Source: Halalkalibacter oceani
GTDB taxonomy: Bacteria; Bacillota; Bacilli; Bacillales; Bacillaceae_D
Length of the DNA stretch: 64,000 nt
NCBI RefSeq assembly: GCF_040544555.1
Contig: NZ_JBEPKD010000001.1
Location: 310,001 to 374,000 of the forward strand
Direction of reading: 5' to 3'
A program made the position numbers and the translations under genes. Below, one piece after another: positions 41,985-50,541 of this stretch; the stretch's first letter is position 1; each line of letters opens with the position of its first letter. Below the pieces are notes generated by a model, which had not been told where the DNA came from, ran no database searches, and saw nothing but the letters and a program-made list of their open reading frames with translations.

Positions 41985-43571
41985 ATGAAGAGTAAAGGTT
42001 ACTATTTTGTTTTGATGGCATTTATTTTATTTTTTACAGGAGCCTGTTCCGAAAAAGAGAATGCAGCAGAAGAGCCGGCATTACATGAAGATTCACAGAC
42101 GGTACAGGTTGCGATTGCGACTGACACGGGAGCGGATAAGCTTGATGCCGCTTCGTATGATGGAGCGATGTCGGCCTATACAGCTATTTATGAACCGTTG
42201 GTTGAATATGGACCAAAGGGTGACATACAACCGGCTCTTGCTCAAGCTTGGGAACTATCTGAAGATGGCAAGCAGTATACTTTTTATTTACGCGAGGATG
42301 TTTATTTTTCAGATGGATCGAAAATGGATAGTGACGCTGTGCTCTTTTCGATTAACCGCTGGAAAGGAAAACAGGAGCATGATTGGTTAAAAACAGTGTC
42401 TACGTTGCAAACTGTCGAAAAAATAGATGATTATACGATCAAGCTTACGTTTTCAGAACCAAGTGCTGACATTTTAAATGAATTAACTGCTGCCCGTCCT
42501 TTACGGATCATGAGCCCAAATGCAGTAGAGCCTGCCGGTGATCCAGATGGAGAGTTTGTCAACGCAATTGGAACGGGACCGTTTCAAATCGACGATTACC
42601 TAAAAGATAAAGAAACAACGTTCATCCCAAATCCAAACTATTGGGGAGAAAAAGCGCAAATCGAGAAAATGGTCTGGAGGGTCATCCCGGATCCGGAAAC
42701 TCGGTCCTTAGCCCTGCAGGAAGGCAGTATCCAATTGGCCGGGGGAGAAATGAGCAAAATCCCGTACCAGGCTTTACGTACTTTTAAAGATGATGATCAG
42801 TTCAAGGTCGAGTCTAAGCCCGGAACGATGAGCTACTTTCTCGTAATGAACAACGGAAGAGAGCCGCTACAGGATGTAAAAGTACGACAAGCCTTAAATT
42901 TTGCGATTGATAAAGAAAGCCTTGCGAATGAGTTGCTTGATAAAAATGGAAACGCGGCAAAAGGCTTATTTGCCGAAACAGTCCCTTTTGTAAACGAACA
43001 GAACAGTCCTGGATACGCTTATGATTTAGATAAGGCAAAAGAGTTGTTGAGAGAGGCTGGATATGGGGAGGATGACAATCAGCTAAAGCTAAAACTTGTT
43101 TTGCAAACAGAAGAATTTCCAGAGTGGAAACAAATTGCTGAAATGATTCAAAGTGATTTTAATCAGGCTGGAATTGAAGTGACACTGGATAGTATGGAAT
43201 CGGCAGCTTATTACGATAACCTATGGGAAAAGCAGGACTACGATCTTTTTATCTATCGTACATACGCAGACGGGCTGAACCCTCAAGGCTTCCTTGATGC
43301 ACTTTTTACAATCAATGAACAGGGGACGGGAGTGGGCTTTACTGATCCGACACTTTCAGAGCATATTCACGAGGCCGCAAAAGCGCTAAGCGACGAGGAT
43401 CGCCAAGCTGCCTATAATACAGTGCTATCTTATATGCATGACAATGCCGTAACGGTACCTTTGTTCTATCCAAATGAAATTGTGGTCCGTGACGCGGGAC
43501 TGGAAGGGTTCGGCTGGGGTGCCATTAGTGATCACCCTGTACGATGGAATAAGCTGAAAAAGGAAAATTAA
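41985..43571 (+). CDS. Nickel/metallophore-type ABC importer, substrate-binding lipoprotein
   Basis: A 528-residue SBP_bac_5 family protein (NikA/CntA/OppA fold). The signal peptide ends at the lipobox FTGAC (Cys ~21). Domain features include GTGPFQIDDYLKD, NPNYWGEKAQIEKMVW, VRQALNFAIDKE and an Arg-containing RPLRIMSP segment like that of NikA-type proteins. It is first in a five-gene operon. The neighbourhood (Zur, COG0523, candidate Zur box) suggests import of zinc, possibly as a chelate; nickel or peptides remain possible. CAGGAGG precedes the ATG. Confidence 0.85.
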   Translation: MKSKGYYFVLMAFILFFTGACSEKENAAEEPALHEDSQTVQVAIATDTGADKLDAASYDGAMSAYTAIYEPLVEYGPKGDIQPALAQAWELSEDGKQYTFYLREDVYFSDGSKMDSDAVLFSINRWKGKQEHDWLKTVSTLQTVEKIDDYTIKLTFSEPSADILNELTAARPLRIMSPNAVEPAGDPDGEFVNAIGTGPFQIDDYLKDKETTFIPNPNYWGEKAQIEKMVWRVIPDPETRSLALQEGSIQLAGGEMSKIPYQALRTFKDDDQFKVESKPGTMSYFLVMNNGREPLQDVKVRQALNFAIDKESLANELLDKNGNAAKGLFAETVPFVNEQNSPGYAYDLDKAKELLREAGYGEDDNQLKLKLVLQTEEFPEWKQIAEMIQSDFNQAGIEVTLDSMESAAYYDNLWEKQDYDLFIYRTYADGLNPQGFLDALFTINEQGTGVGFTDPTLSEHIHEAAKALSDEDRQAAYNTVLSYMHDNAVTVPLFYPNEIVVRDAGLEGFGWGAISDHPVRWNKLKKEN

Positions 43572-43574
43572 CAA

Positions 43575-44516
43575 ATGGGCCGCATTATTGCTAGAAGAGT
43601 CCCTATTATCATTCTCTCCCTGTTTCTGTTAAGTATGTTTTTGTTTTTTCTTGTACGCTTCATTCCGGGATCACCAGAAATGGTGATTCTTTTACAGCGT
43701 GGGGGATCAGTAAATGAGGAAGAGCTTAACGAAATAAGGAGAGAATTGGGACTGGATGCATCCTTGTTTCAGCAATATTGGGAGTGGATAGGAAATTTGG
43801 CCCGGCTCGACTTTGGTCTCTCCTATCAATCGGGTCTACCGGTTATGGAGGAAATTGGCTCCCGATCGGGGCATTCTTTAAGCCTTATTTTGATTTCCTT
43901 AATTGGTTCCATTACTGTCGGAATGCTTCTGGCGTTCTTTGCCGCTCTGTATAAAGATAGCAAATGGGATGTATGGGTGCGGAACATAGCCATTTTCCTC
44001 TCTTCACTTCCTACTTATTTCATCAGTTTATTGCTTGTGCTTTTTTTCTCGATTCATTTGAGGCTGTTACCTGTTTTTGGGAATGATTCCTCGGTTCATT
44101 TTATTTTGCCTGTTGCTACGATTAGTCTGTCTCTCGTCGCGATGTTTGTTCCGTTATTCAGGCAAATCTTTGGAGAAGTGATGGGAAGTTTGTATTTTGA
44201 AGCGATGAGGGCGAGAGGGGCAAAGCGGCTCAGTTTATATGGCACATCATTACTCAAGCCGAGTATCCACGGGATGTTAACAATAATCGCTTCGAGTACC
44301 GGTTCACTTTGGGGCGCGATTATCGTCACGGAGAATATCTTTGCCTTACCCGGGCTTGGCAGTTATATTATTAGCTCGATTTCGGCAAGAGACTACTCAG
44401 TTATCATTGGATTTACGATGAGCATGGCGTTTTTTACGATGATCCTTTACTTGATAATCGACTTGCTGCTATATATGGTCGACCCGAGAAAGGGGATACG
44501 GGAAGAAAATGATTAA
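43575..44516 (+). CDS. ABC importer permease, NikB/OppB type
   Basis: A 313-residue inner-membrane permease with six helices. The EAA-like loop is EAMRARGAKRLSLYGTSLLKPS, and the OppB-type N terminus (IIARRVPIIILSLFLLSMFLFFLVRFIPGSP) is present. It starts 3 bases after the binding-protein stop and overlaps the next permease gene by 8 bases. It forms the channel with the NikC-type partner. Confidence 0.9.
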   Translation: MGRIIARRVPIIILSLFLLSMFLFFLVRFIPGSPEMVILLQRGGSVNEEELNEIRRELGLDASLFQQYWEWIGNLARLDFGLSYQSGLPVMEEIGSRSGHSLSLILISLIGSITVGMLLAFFAALYKDSKWDVWVRNIAIFLSSLPTYFISLLLVLFFSIHLRLLPVFGNDSSVHFILPVATISLSLVAMFVPLFRQIFGEVMGSLYFEAMRARGAKRLSLYGTSLLKPSIHGMLTIIASSTGSLWGAIIVTENIFALPGLGSYIISSISARDYSVIIGFTMSMAFFTMILYLIIDLLLYMVDPRKGIREEND

Positions 44517-45306
44517 GATAGAGAAATCACGATGGAGGCGGCCGGCCCTTTGTTGTGCACTATTGCTGATGGCTATTGTGATCGCTATGATCGTCACCCC
44601 CTATGATCCTTATCATGTCGATGTTTCAAACAAGCTTCAAAAGCCAAGCTCCCTTCACTGGTTCGGAACAGATCATCTCGGCCGTGATGTCCTGACCAGA
44701 TTAGTATACGGGGCGCCGTTTACTTTGCTTTTTCCTTTTCTTGTCTTAGTCATTTCTGCTATCATCGGTAGTCTGTTTGGACTTGTTAGCAGCTATGTAG
44801 GAGGGAAGGTGGATAGCGCGATGACAGCTGTGATGGATGCGTTCAGCTCGATTCCGAACCTGCTTCTTGCGATTGCGATAACCGGCTTACTTGGTCCCGG
44901 CCTACTTAATACACTTCTGGCCATTTCGATTTCCTGGTGGGTTCAATATGCCCGAATTGTCCGGAGTGTCGGCATTACGATTCGCCGAGAGCCTTATATG
45001 CTTGCTGCACAATTAAGTGGCTCGTTTGGAGGCAAGCTGATCTATCGTCATTTGCTTCCGAATACGAAGCCGCTTGTGCGGGAGCTTTTCTTTTTAGATA
45101 TGGGGGCTGTTATCCTGCTTATGTCAAGTCTGTCCTTTCTTGGTCTTGGCGCACAGCCTCCGTTGGCGGAATGGGGGAGTATGATGTTCGATGGAAAAAG
45201 TTATTTACAGATCGCTCCTTGGATTACCCTGATTCCTGCAGCTGCCATTACCGTTTTCGTCATGCTCTTTTATTTGATCGGAAGGGGGTTACAGTCACGT
45301 GAATAG
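44509..45306 (+). CDS. ABC importer permease, NikC/OppC type
   Basis: A 265-residue permease. The family motif HWFGTDHLGRDVLTRLVYGAP is followed by GKVDSAMTAVMDAFSSIPNLLLAI, the EAA loop (REPYMLAAQLSGSFGGKLIYRHLLPN) and the C-terminal LSFLGLGAQPPLAEWG. It overlaps both neighbours by 8 bases, so the operon is tightly coupled. Confidence 0.9.
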   Translation: MIKIEKSRWRRPALCCALLLMAIVIAMIVTPYDPYHVDVSNKLQKPSSLHWFGTDHLGRDVLTRLVYGAPFTLLFPFLVLVISAIIGSLFGLVSSYVGGKVDSAMTAVMDAFSSIPNLLLAIAITGLLGPGLLNTLLAISISWWVQYARIVRSVGITIRREPYMLAAQLSGSFGGKLIYRHLLPNTKPLVRELFFLDMGAVILLMSSLSFLGLGAQPPLAEWGSMMFDGKSYLQIAPWITLIPAAAITVFVMLFYLIGRGLQSRE

Positions 45307-46114
45307 CAGCAACGCATTACTGGAAGTCAGCCGCCTTTCCGTTGATTTAGGGGAAAACCGGTTAATCGATGACGTGACCTTTAACATTAATAAAAATGAG
45401 GTTTTCTGTCTGGTTGGAGAATCGGGAAGCGGGAAGTCCCTTACTTCACGGGCGATTATGGGGCTGCTCGCTAAAAGAAAGTGGAACATTTCAGGAAACG
45501 TTCAACTGGAAGCATGCCCTTCAAATTTAACAACATTATCGGAAAAGCATTGGCAGGACATCCGCGGCAAAGAAATCGCGATGATCTATCAGAATCCGAC
45601 CCAGGCTCTTCATCCCTTCTTAAAGATCAAGTCACAAATGATCCAACAGCTTAAAAGTACAGGAATGAAAAGCAAGAAAGAAATGAACAACCGCATCCTG
45701 CAGCAATTAGATGATATGAACTTTCCTGAGCCCGATCAAATTGCCAACGCCTACCCCTGCCAACTAAGCGGAGGGATGAATCAGCGGGTGATGATTGCGC
45801 TCGCGCTCTTAAGGAAGCCGCGCCTGTTAATCGCCGATGAACCGACCACTGGTCTTGATACCATTAACCAGCAACTTATTATCAACCACTTATTACAGTT
45901 GAAGAAAAGGAACGGTATGTCGATCTTGTTTATCACACATGACTTGCGGTTGGTTAATAAGCTTGCAAATAAAGTAGCTGTCATGAGAAAGGGAAAAATT
46001 GTAGAGGCCGGCGCACTGACCAAGATAAAAAACGAACCGGACCATCCCTATACAAAAGAATTATGGAAACAAATTCCCAGACTTTATGAAAGAAGGGAAG
46101 CCAGTGATCATTGA
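45299..46114 (+). CDS. ABC importer ATPase, NikD/OppD type
   Basis: A 271-residue ATPase with Walker A GESGSGKSLTS, Q-loop YQNPTQALHPF, signature LSGGMNQRVMIALAL and Walker B LLIADEPTTGLD. The GTG start lies in the end of the NikC-type gene. It is intact, whereas its partner ATPase just downstream is frameshifted; transport may then depend on this subunit alone or be lost. Confidence 0.9.
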   Translation: MNSSNALLEVSRLSVDLGENRLIDDVTFNINKNEVFCLVGESGSGKSLTSRAIMGLLAKRKWNISGNVQLEACPSNLTTLSEKHWQDIRGKEIAMIYQNPTQALHPFLKIKSQMIQQLKSTGMKSKKEMNNRILQQLDDMNFPEPDQIANAYPCQLSGGMNQRVMIALALLRKPRLLIADEPTTGLDTINQQLIINHLLQLKKRNGMSILFITHDLRLVNKLANKVAVMRKGKIVEAGALTKIKNEPDHPYTKELWKQIPRLYERREASDH

Positions 46115-46846
46115 AGCGAAAAATTTGACGGCAGCCTATCAAAAAAAGAAAGTGCTGCACGATCTCTCTTTCACCTTGAAAAAAGGCGAGAAGCTCGGAA
46201 TCGTTGGAGAATCAGGAAGTGGAAAAAGTACACTGACACGTGTCTTATCAGGGTTTCACCCTACAATAAAAGGAGAGCTGTCCATCCGAGAAAGACCCGT
46301 TCAAGCGACAGTTAAAGATCGAAGATGGTTGTGCAAGCTTGTTCAAGTAGTATTTCAAGATCCTTTTTCCTCCTTGGATCCACAGCAAACGGTCCAACAA
46401 GTATTAGAGGAACCACTGCTTAATTTCTTCACCTTGACGAAAGAAGAGAGAAACCAACAATTGTTGGAAATAGTAGAGGAAGTCAATTTAGAAAAGGATC
46501 TGTTAAAACAAAAAGCAGGACGGTAAGCGGCGGCCAGGCACAGCGAATTTGCATAGCCCGCGCTTTGCTTGCCAGACCGGACATTTTAATTTGCGATGAA
46601 CCTGTAACAAGCCTCGATATGATGACGCAAATAAAGATCCTAAATTTATTAAAAAAGATCGTTACGGAAAAGCAGCTGTCCATTGTATTTGTCTCCCATG
46701 ATATTTCCTTAGTATTTGAATTGTGTGATACGGTTTTAGTGCTGAAGGACGGTAAAAAAATGGACTTCTTTAAAGCCGCCGATTGGCACCGGCCAGAACG
46801 AAGCAGCTATACAAATAAATTAATTCATTCAGTCCATTTAAAGTAA
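46104..46846 (+). pseudogene. ABC importer ATPase, NikE/OppF type, frameshifted
   Basis: The frame begins at GTG 46104 after AGAAGGGAAG and shows Walker A GESGSGKSTLT and the Q loop FQDPFSSLDP. It stops at TAA 46524. One base added there restores LSGGQAQRICIARALL, then Walker B ILICDEPVTSLD and SHDISLV to the end at 46846. The break is exactly at the ABC signature, so the two half-products cannot work as an ATPase. Confidence 0.85.
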
Positions 46847-46854
46847 TCATGATT

Positions 46855-46892
46855 AAAAAAACCGGCACGCTCTTTAAAGGTGCCGGTTTTAC
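46855..46892. terminator. Bidirectional terminator after the importer operon
   Basis: AAAAAACCGGCAC and GTGCCGGTTTT form a stem flanked by A and T runs. Confidence 0.85.
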
Positions 46893-46933
46893 AGACATAA
46901 GGTTAGAAGGTTGTGAGCTAGAAATTTTAATCA

Positions 46934-47545
46934 TTACAATATAGGCTTATGAACGACGGTTTGAATAACATGCCCCAAGCCCGTGTGTAAATTACCCTCA
47001 TGACGTACAGCCTCGCCATAATAAAAATGTTTGAAATGCCAATCGGCAAAGACGGTTAAAACTTCCTCAGGCGTGTAAAGTAAACGGATATCGTTTCCAC
47101 CTCCACTTTGATAAGGGAGCTGTTGATCTGAGTAAACTTCCATAATATATGTACCACCGGGGCGCAGCATTTCTTTTATTCCATTCATTAGCTTTTTACG
47201 GGAATCGGCATCACTGATATGACCAAACACATTGAGTACGACGTCCCATTACTGTTTCTTATAGTCGATTTCTTGAGTTAAATCAACCAACTCAGTTTTT
47301 ACTTTTACATTTCTGGAATCAGCTAACTGGTGCATCTTGTCAAACCCCACAGTCGAATAATCCCATGCTGTGACACGATGACCTAATTGTGCTGCATAAA
47401 CAGCGTTCCGACCTTCTCCCTCAGCAAGAGACAACACTTCACAAGAAGAAGGGAGGTCAGGTAAAACAGCTTGAACGAAGGCGTTAGGCTCAGTTCCATA
47501 CACATACTCTTGCTTAGAAAAACGCTCATCCCATTGGTTGCTCAT
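46934..47545 (-). pseudogene. TehB-like SAM methyltransferase with in-frame stop
   Basis: About 203 codons in one frame. The start is MSNQWDERFSKQEYVYGTEPN, and motif I is LSLAEGEGRNAVYAAQLG. TAA at 47249-47251 interrupts between DYKKQ and WDVVLN, then the same frame runs to the normal end (LRPGGTYIMEVYSDQQ, GLGHVIQTVVHKP). A single substitution explains the stop. Ribosome binding site AAAAGGAGG is intact. Similar methyltransferases act in thiopurine or tellurite resistance; the role here is unknown. Confidence 0.8.
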
Positions 47546-47631
47546 TATTTTTTCCTCCTTTTCATATTGCTACATACGCTGGCTAGTTCCATATACAGGG
47601 GATGCTAGTTGACACGTTTTACAAATTCCAT

Positions 47632-47707
47632 AAAACACCAAATGGTGATGGGTGATTTTATACTTTGTTAAAACACCAAATGGTGATGGGTGATTTTATA
47701 CTTTGTT
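47632..47707 (-). repeat. 38-bp perfect tandem duplication in the fur-like gene
   Basis: Two identical 38-base units lie at 47632-47669 and 47670-47707; each begins AAAACACCAAATGG. As 38 is not a multiple of three, the duplication shifts the reading frame and places a stop after HHHLVF. Removing one unit continues the minus-strand frame as YGICKTCQLASPVYG. Confidence 0.95.
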
Positions 47708-48057
47708 CTTTTCGCTGCATACTGGTCAATTTCTTCTAAGTAGGGATAATGTAAGTCAACGACCTTCCCGCATGTCGTGCAAATAACATGATAATGGTGA
47801 TCTGTCACGGCATCATAATGTATCGTTTCACCGAAATTCAGCTCTTTTATTATTCCTTTCTTTTTTAAAGATCGAAGCGTGTTATAAACTGTTGCATAGC
47901 TGACACTCGGAAAATCAACTTTCACTGATTGATACAATTCGTTCGCAGTCGGATGCTCTTTTTTTAGTAAGTTACGATAGATCGCCAGCCTTTGTGGAGT
48001 TATTCGTATTCCATTTGCTTTCAGCTTTGCCAAAGCTAATTCCGTCTGTTTTTCCAT
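47668..48057 (-). CDS. Fur/PerR-family regulator, truncated by tandem duplication
   Basis: A 129-residue Fur-family protein with a full winged helix (ANELYQSVKVDFPSVSYATVYNTLRSL), the DHHYHVIC metal region and the first CxxC (CTTCGKVVDL). It ends at HHHLVF because of the 38-bp duplication; the original would be about 148 residues and carry the second CxxC (ICKTCQ) that completes the structural zinc site. Loss of that site normally abolishes folding or DNA binding. It follows ribA by 12 bases on the same strand. Confidence 0.85.
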   Translation of the reverse strand: MEKQTELALAKLKANGIRITPQRLAIYRNLLKKEHPTANELYQSVKVDFPSVSYATVYNTLRSLKKKGIIKELNFGETIHYDAVTDHHYHVICTTCGKVVDLHYPYLEEIDQYAAKRTKYKITHHHLVF

Positions 48058-48069
48058 TTTCTTATATCC

Positions 48070-48846
48070 TTATTTACTCATGTTGCTATAAGTAAAGTCT
48101 GGATTCGTTTCACTTTGAAGGTGGCCCGAGCGCTTAATTTTCGTTTGAATATATCGTTCGTTGTCTGGCGTAAGCGAACACCAAACTGGGATCCGCTTGT
48201 TTATCCAAATTCCGGCCTGCTGAAGCTTTTCTAATTTATGCGGATTGTTCGTCATTAAATCGATCGGACGCTTCCGTAAATACTTTAAAATAGCCGCCGG
48301 TTCCTCATATGTTCGTAAATCGTCATCAAATCCGAGTGCTAGATTTGCTTCAACGGTATCCATACCCTGCTGTTGCAATAAATAGGCCATTGCCTTATGA
48401 AATAATCCGATTCCTCTGCCTTCTTGATTGGCGATATAAAAAATCGCCCCACAGCCATGCTCCACAATCATCTGCTTCGCTTCTCTAAATTGTTCCCCGC
48501 AATCACATTTTTGACTTCCGAAGACATCTCCTGTGTGGCAAATACTATGAAAACGAACAAAAGCCTGCTCCGCGTTTTCAAAATCTCCATAAACCAACAC
48601 GGATGATACCTGCTTATCCGCCATTGAAATTCCTTGTACTACTTTTATCGATTCCTGAACTGATAATTCCTTACATTCCTCTGTCTGATGAATCCATGTG
48701 TACCAGTTGAACGAAACGGTTTTACCGTTTACATCAAGAGGAAGAGGAACAGGGCCTAACAGCAAAAGGCTGCCTGAGCGTGAAGACACTTTGTTTAGAT
48801 AGTTATTTGCAATTTCGTCGTAATGCTTCATAGTAGACTTGGACAA
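48070..48846 (-). CDS. ribA: GTP cyclohydrolase II-like protein of the zinc cluster
   Basis: A 258-residue RibA-type protein (first step of riboflavin synthesis from GTP). The zinc site is CHTGDVFGSQKCDCG (Cys spacing 10 and 1 residues between), followed by the GTP-binding NQEGRGIGLFHK, the YTVEAN-like DTVEANLALGFDDD and LMTNNPHKLEKL. It is not fused to RibB, unlike the Bacillus ribA of the rib operon, so it is a stand-alone paralog. The TTG start follows AAAGGAGAG by 9 bases. It shares its upstream region and a Zur box with the divergent hemB. Confidence 0.85.
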   Translation of the reverse strand: MSKSTMKHYDEIANNYLNKVSSRSGSLLLLGPVPLPLDVNGKTVSFNWYTWIHQTEECKELSVQESIKVVQGISMADKQVSSVLVYGDFENAEQAFVRFHSICHTGDVFGSQKCDCGEQFREAKQMIVEHGCGAIFYIANQEGRGIGLFHKAMAYLLQQQGMDTVEANLALGFDDDLRTYEEPAAILKYLRKRPIDLMTNNPHKLEKLQQAGIWINKRIPVWCSLTPDNERYIQTKIKRSGHLQSETNPDFTYSNMSK

Positions 48847-48955
48847 CTACGTTCTCTCCTTTATTTTGATCGAGGATCACGAGATTTGATTTATTTCTCC
48901 CTTCCTTTTTCGAGTACGAACATTGCGCTCCTCAACATATTTAGCTATAATTTAA

Positions 48956-49004
48956 TTTGAAAATAGTAATCATTACGATTTAACAATAACTCATAAAGGA
49001 AAGT
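48956..49004. promoter_or_regulatory. Zur box 5 between ribA and hemB (segment duplicated at 37655)
   Basis: TAGTAAT-C-ATTACGA (48964-48978) matches the Zur operator with one mismatch. The box, its flanks and the following CATAAAGGAAAGT are nearly the same as 37655-37702. It probably represses hemB-yidD and possibly ribA-fur when zinc is plentiful. Confidence 0.8.
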
Positions 49005-49016
49005 GGTGCAACAATA

Positions 49017-50006
49017 TTGAATCAAATTCTTTCATTTAAACGTCATCGCAGATTACGTTCATCGACATTTCTGAGAAATTTAGTGCAGGAGACCAGGCTT
49101 AGTACGGCGGATTTAATTTTTCCTCTTTTTGTACAAGAGGGGGTCAGCTTGAGAACAGAAGTACCTTCGATGCCTGGTGTGTACCAGCTGACAATCGATT
49201 TATTAGAACAGGAAGTGAGGGAGTTAAAACAACTGGGATTGAAAGCACTCCTTCTTTTTGGCATTCCAAGCTGGAAAGATGACCTCGCAACTTCAGCGTA
49301 TACAAAAGATGGAATTGTCCAACGAGCTATTCGACAAATAAAAGCTTTATATCCTGAATTGGTGGTTATTACGGATACATGCATTTGCCACTACCAAACA
49401 GATGGACATTGTGGTATACCGGTTAACGGCAGAATCGATAACGATAAGTCATTAAACATTCATGCAAAAGTGGCCTTGTCACAAGCTGAGGCCGGGGCTG
49501 ATATTTTAGCACCGTCAAGTATGATGGATGGGTTTGTCGCGTATATCCGTCATGCGTTGGATGAGCATGGTTACGAGAATGTTCCTATCATGTCGTATGG
49601 AGTGAAGTATGCTTCAAGTTATTATGGACCTTTTCATGATGCAGCGGATAATTCACCAGCTTTTGGTGATCGGCGCACGTATCAGATGGATCCGGCCAAT
49701 CGTTTAGAGGCTTTTCGCGAAGCACAGTCAGATGTTGAAGAGGGGGCAGATTTTTTAATTATTAAGCCGGGATTTCCATATTTGGATATTATCAGAGATA
49801 TGCGCAATTCGTTCCATATTCCGCTCATCTCTTATCAAGTAAGCGGGGAGTATGCCCAAATAAAGGCTGCCGCGCAAAATGGTTGGATAGACGAAAGAAG
49901 CACTGTATTAGAAAGCATGATTTCAATGAAGCGGGCCGGTGCTGACCTTATTGTGACATACTTTGCAAAGGATATCGCAAGATTTCTTATGGAGGAGAAA
50001 GAGTAA
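49017..50006 (+). CDS. hemB: Porphobilinogen synthase (delta-aminolevulinate dehydratase) paralog
   Basis: A 329-residue HemB, the second common step of heme synthesis. Schiff-base lysines lie in MSYGVKYASSYYGPF and LIIKPGFPYLDII. The metal site reads DTCICHYQTDGHCGI, so the three zinc cysteines are kept. The gene is outside a hem operon and behind a Zur box, as reported for spare HemB copies in zinc-starvation clusters. The TTG at 49017 is about 13 bases after AAAGGAAAG, rather far. It overlaps yidD by one base. Confidence 0.88.
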   Translation: MNQILSFKRHRRLRSSTFLRNLVQETRLSTADLIFPLFVQEGVSLRTEVPSMPGVYQLTIDLLEQEVRELKQLGLKALLLFGIPSWKDDLATSAYTKDGIVQRAIRQIKALYPELVVITDTCICHYQTDGHCGIPVNGRIDNDKSLNIHAKVALSQAEAGADILAPSSMMDGFVAYIRHALDEHGYENVPIMSYGVKYASSYYGPFHDAADNSPAFGDRRTYQMDPANRLEAFREAQSDVEEGADFLIIKPGFPYLDIIRDMRNSFHIPLISYQVSGEYAQIKAAAQNGWIDERSTVLESMISMKRAGADLIVTYFAKDIARFLMEEKE

Positions 50007-50251
50007 TGAAAAAGCTGGCTATTCTATTGATCCGTCCGTATCAAAAGGCGATATCGCCGCTGTTCCCACCAACTTGCAGATTTTATCCGACATGCTCACA
50101 CTACGGAATAGAAGCTTTTCAAAGATTTGGCTTTCTAAAAGGCGGTTGGCTGCTTACAAAGCGCTTACTGAAATGCCATCCCTTTCATCCAGGTGGGGTG
50201 GACCCCGTCCCGAAGAAAATAGATAAAAGAACCGGGAGAAGCTTCAGATGA
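50006..50251 (+). CDS. yidD: YidD membrane protein insertion efficiency factor
   Basis: An 81-residue protein of the YidD/UPF0161 family, thought to help YidC-dependent insertion. Family residues are IRPYQKAISPLFPPTCRFYPTCSHYG spread over 8-33 and the later CHPFHPGGVDPVP. YidD is normally near rpmH/rnpA/yidC; here it is coupled to hemB under a Zur box, so this is a second copy with a conserved Cys set that might matter for metal status. Confidence 0.85.
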   Translation: MKKLAILLIRPYQKAISPLFPPTCRFYPTCSHYGIEAFQRFGFLKGGWLLTKRLLKCHPFHPGGVDPVPKKIDKRTGRSFR

Positions 50252-50541
50252 ACCGACCGTATGAAGTTCGCTTTGACTCTTTCCGATAGTGTGTTTCCAG
50301 TCAAAAAGGATTTTTTGTTGCAGGAGCAAGTGATGATCAAGTAGTTAAACGCTTCCCCGATCATTTTGAGTGGCTCTGAATTTTATGTACCTGCAAATTT
50401 CCTCTTTAAGCTTCTGAAAGCCTTTCCTTTTATTGATAATAAAGGATATAGTGGAGGTGAGGGCATTTCTCGATATGTTTTGTATCTATTTATATGAAAC
50501 GAATCAAAGCAGCTTCATCCCATTCAAAAAGGGAGGGTAGC
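50252..50541. other. Interval with short coding-like relics
   Basis: No supported gene. Short open pieces (AGASDDQVVKRFPDHFEWL ending near 50380) look like a gene end without a start. The promoter of the following MFS gene must lie here but no consensus pair stands out. Confidence 0.3.
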
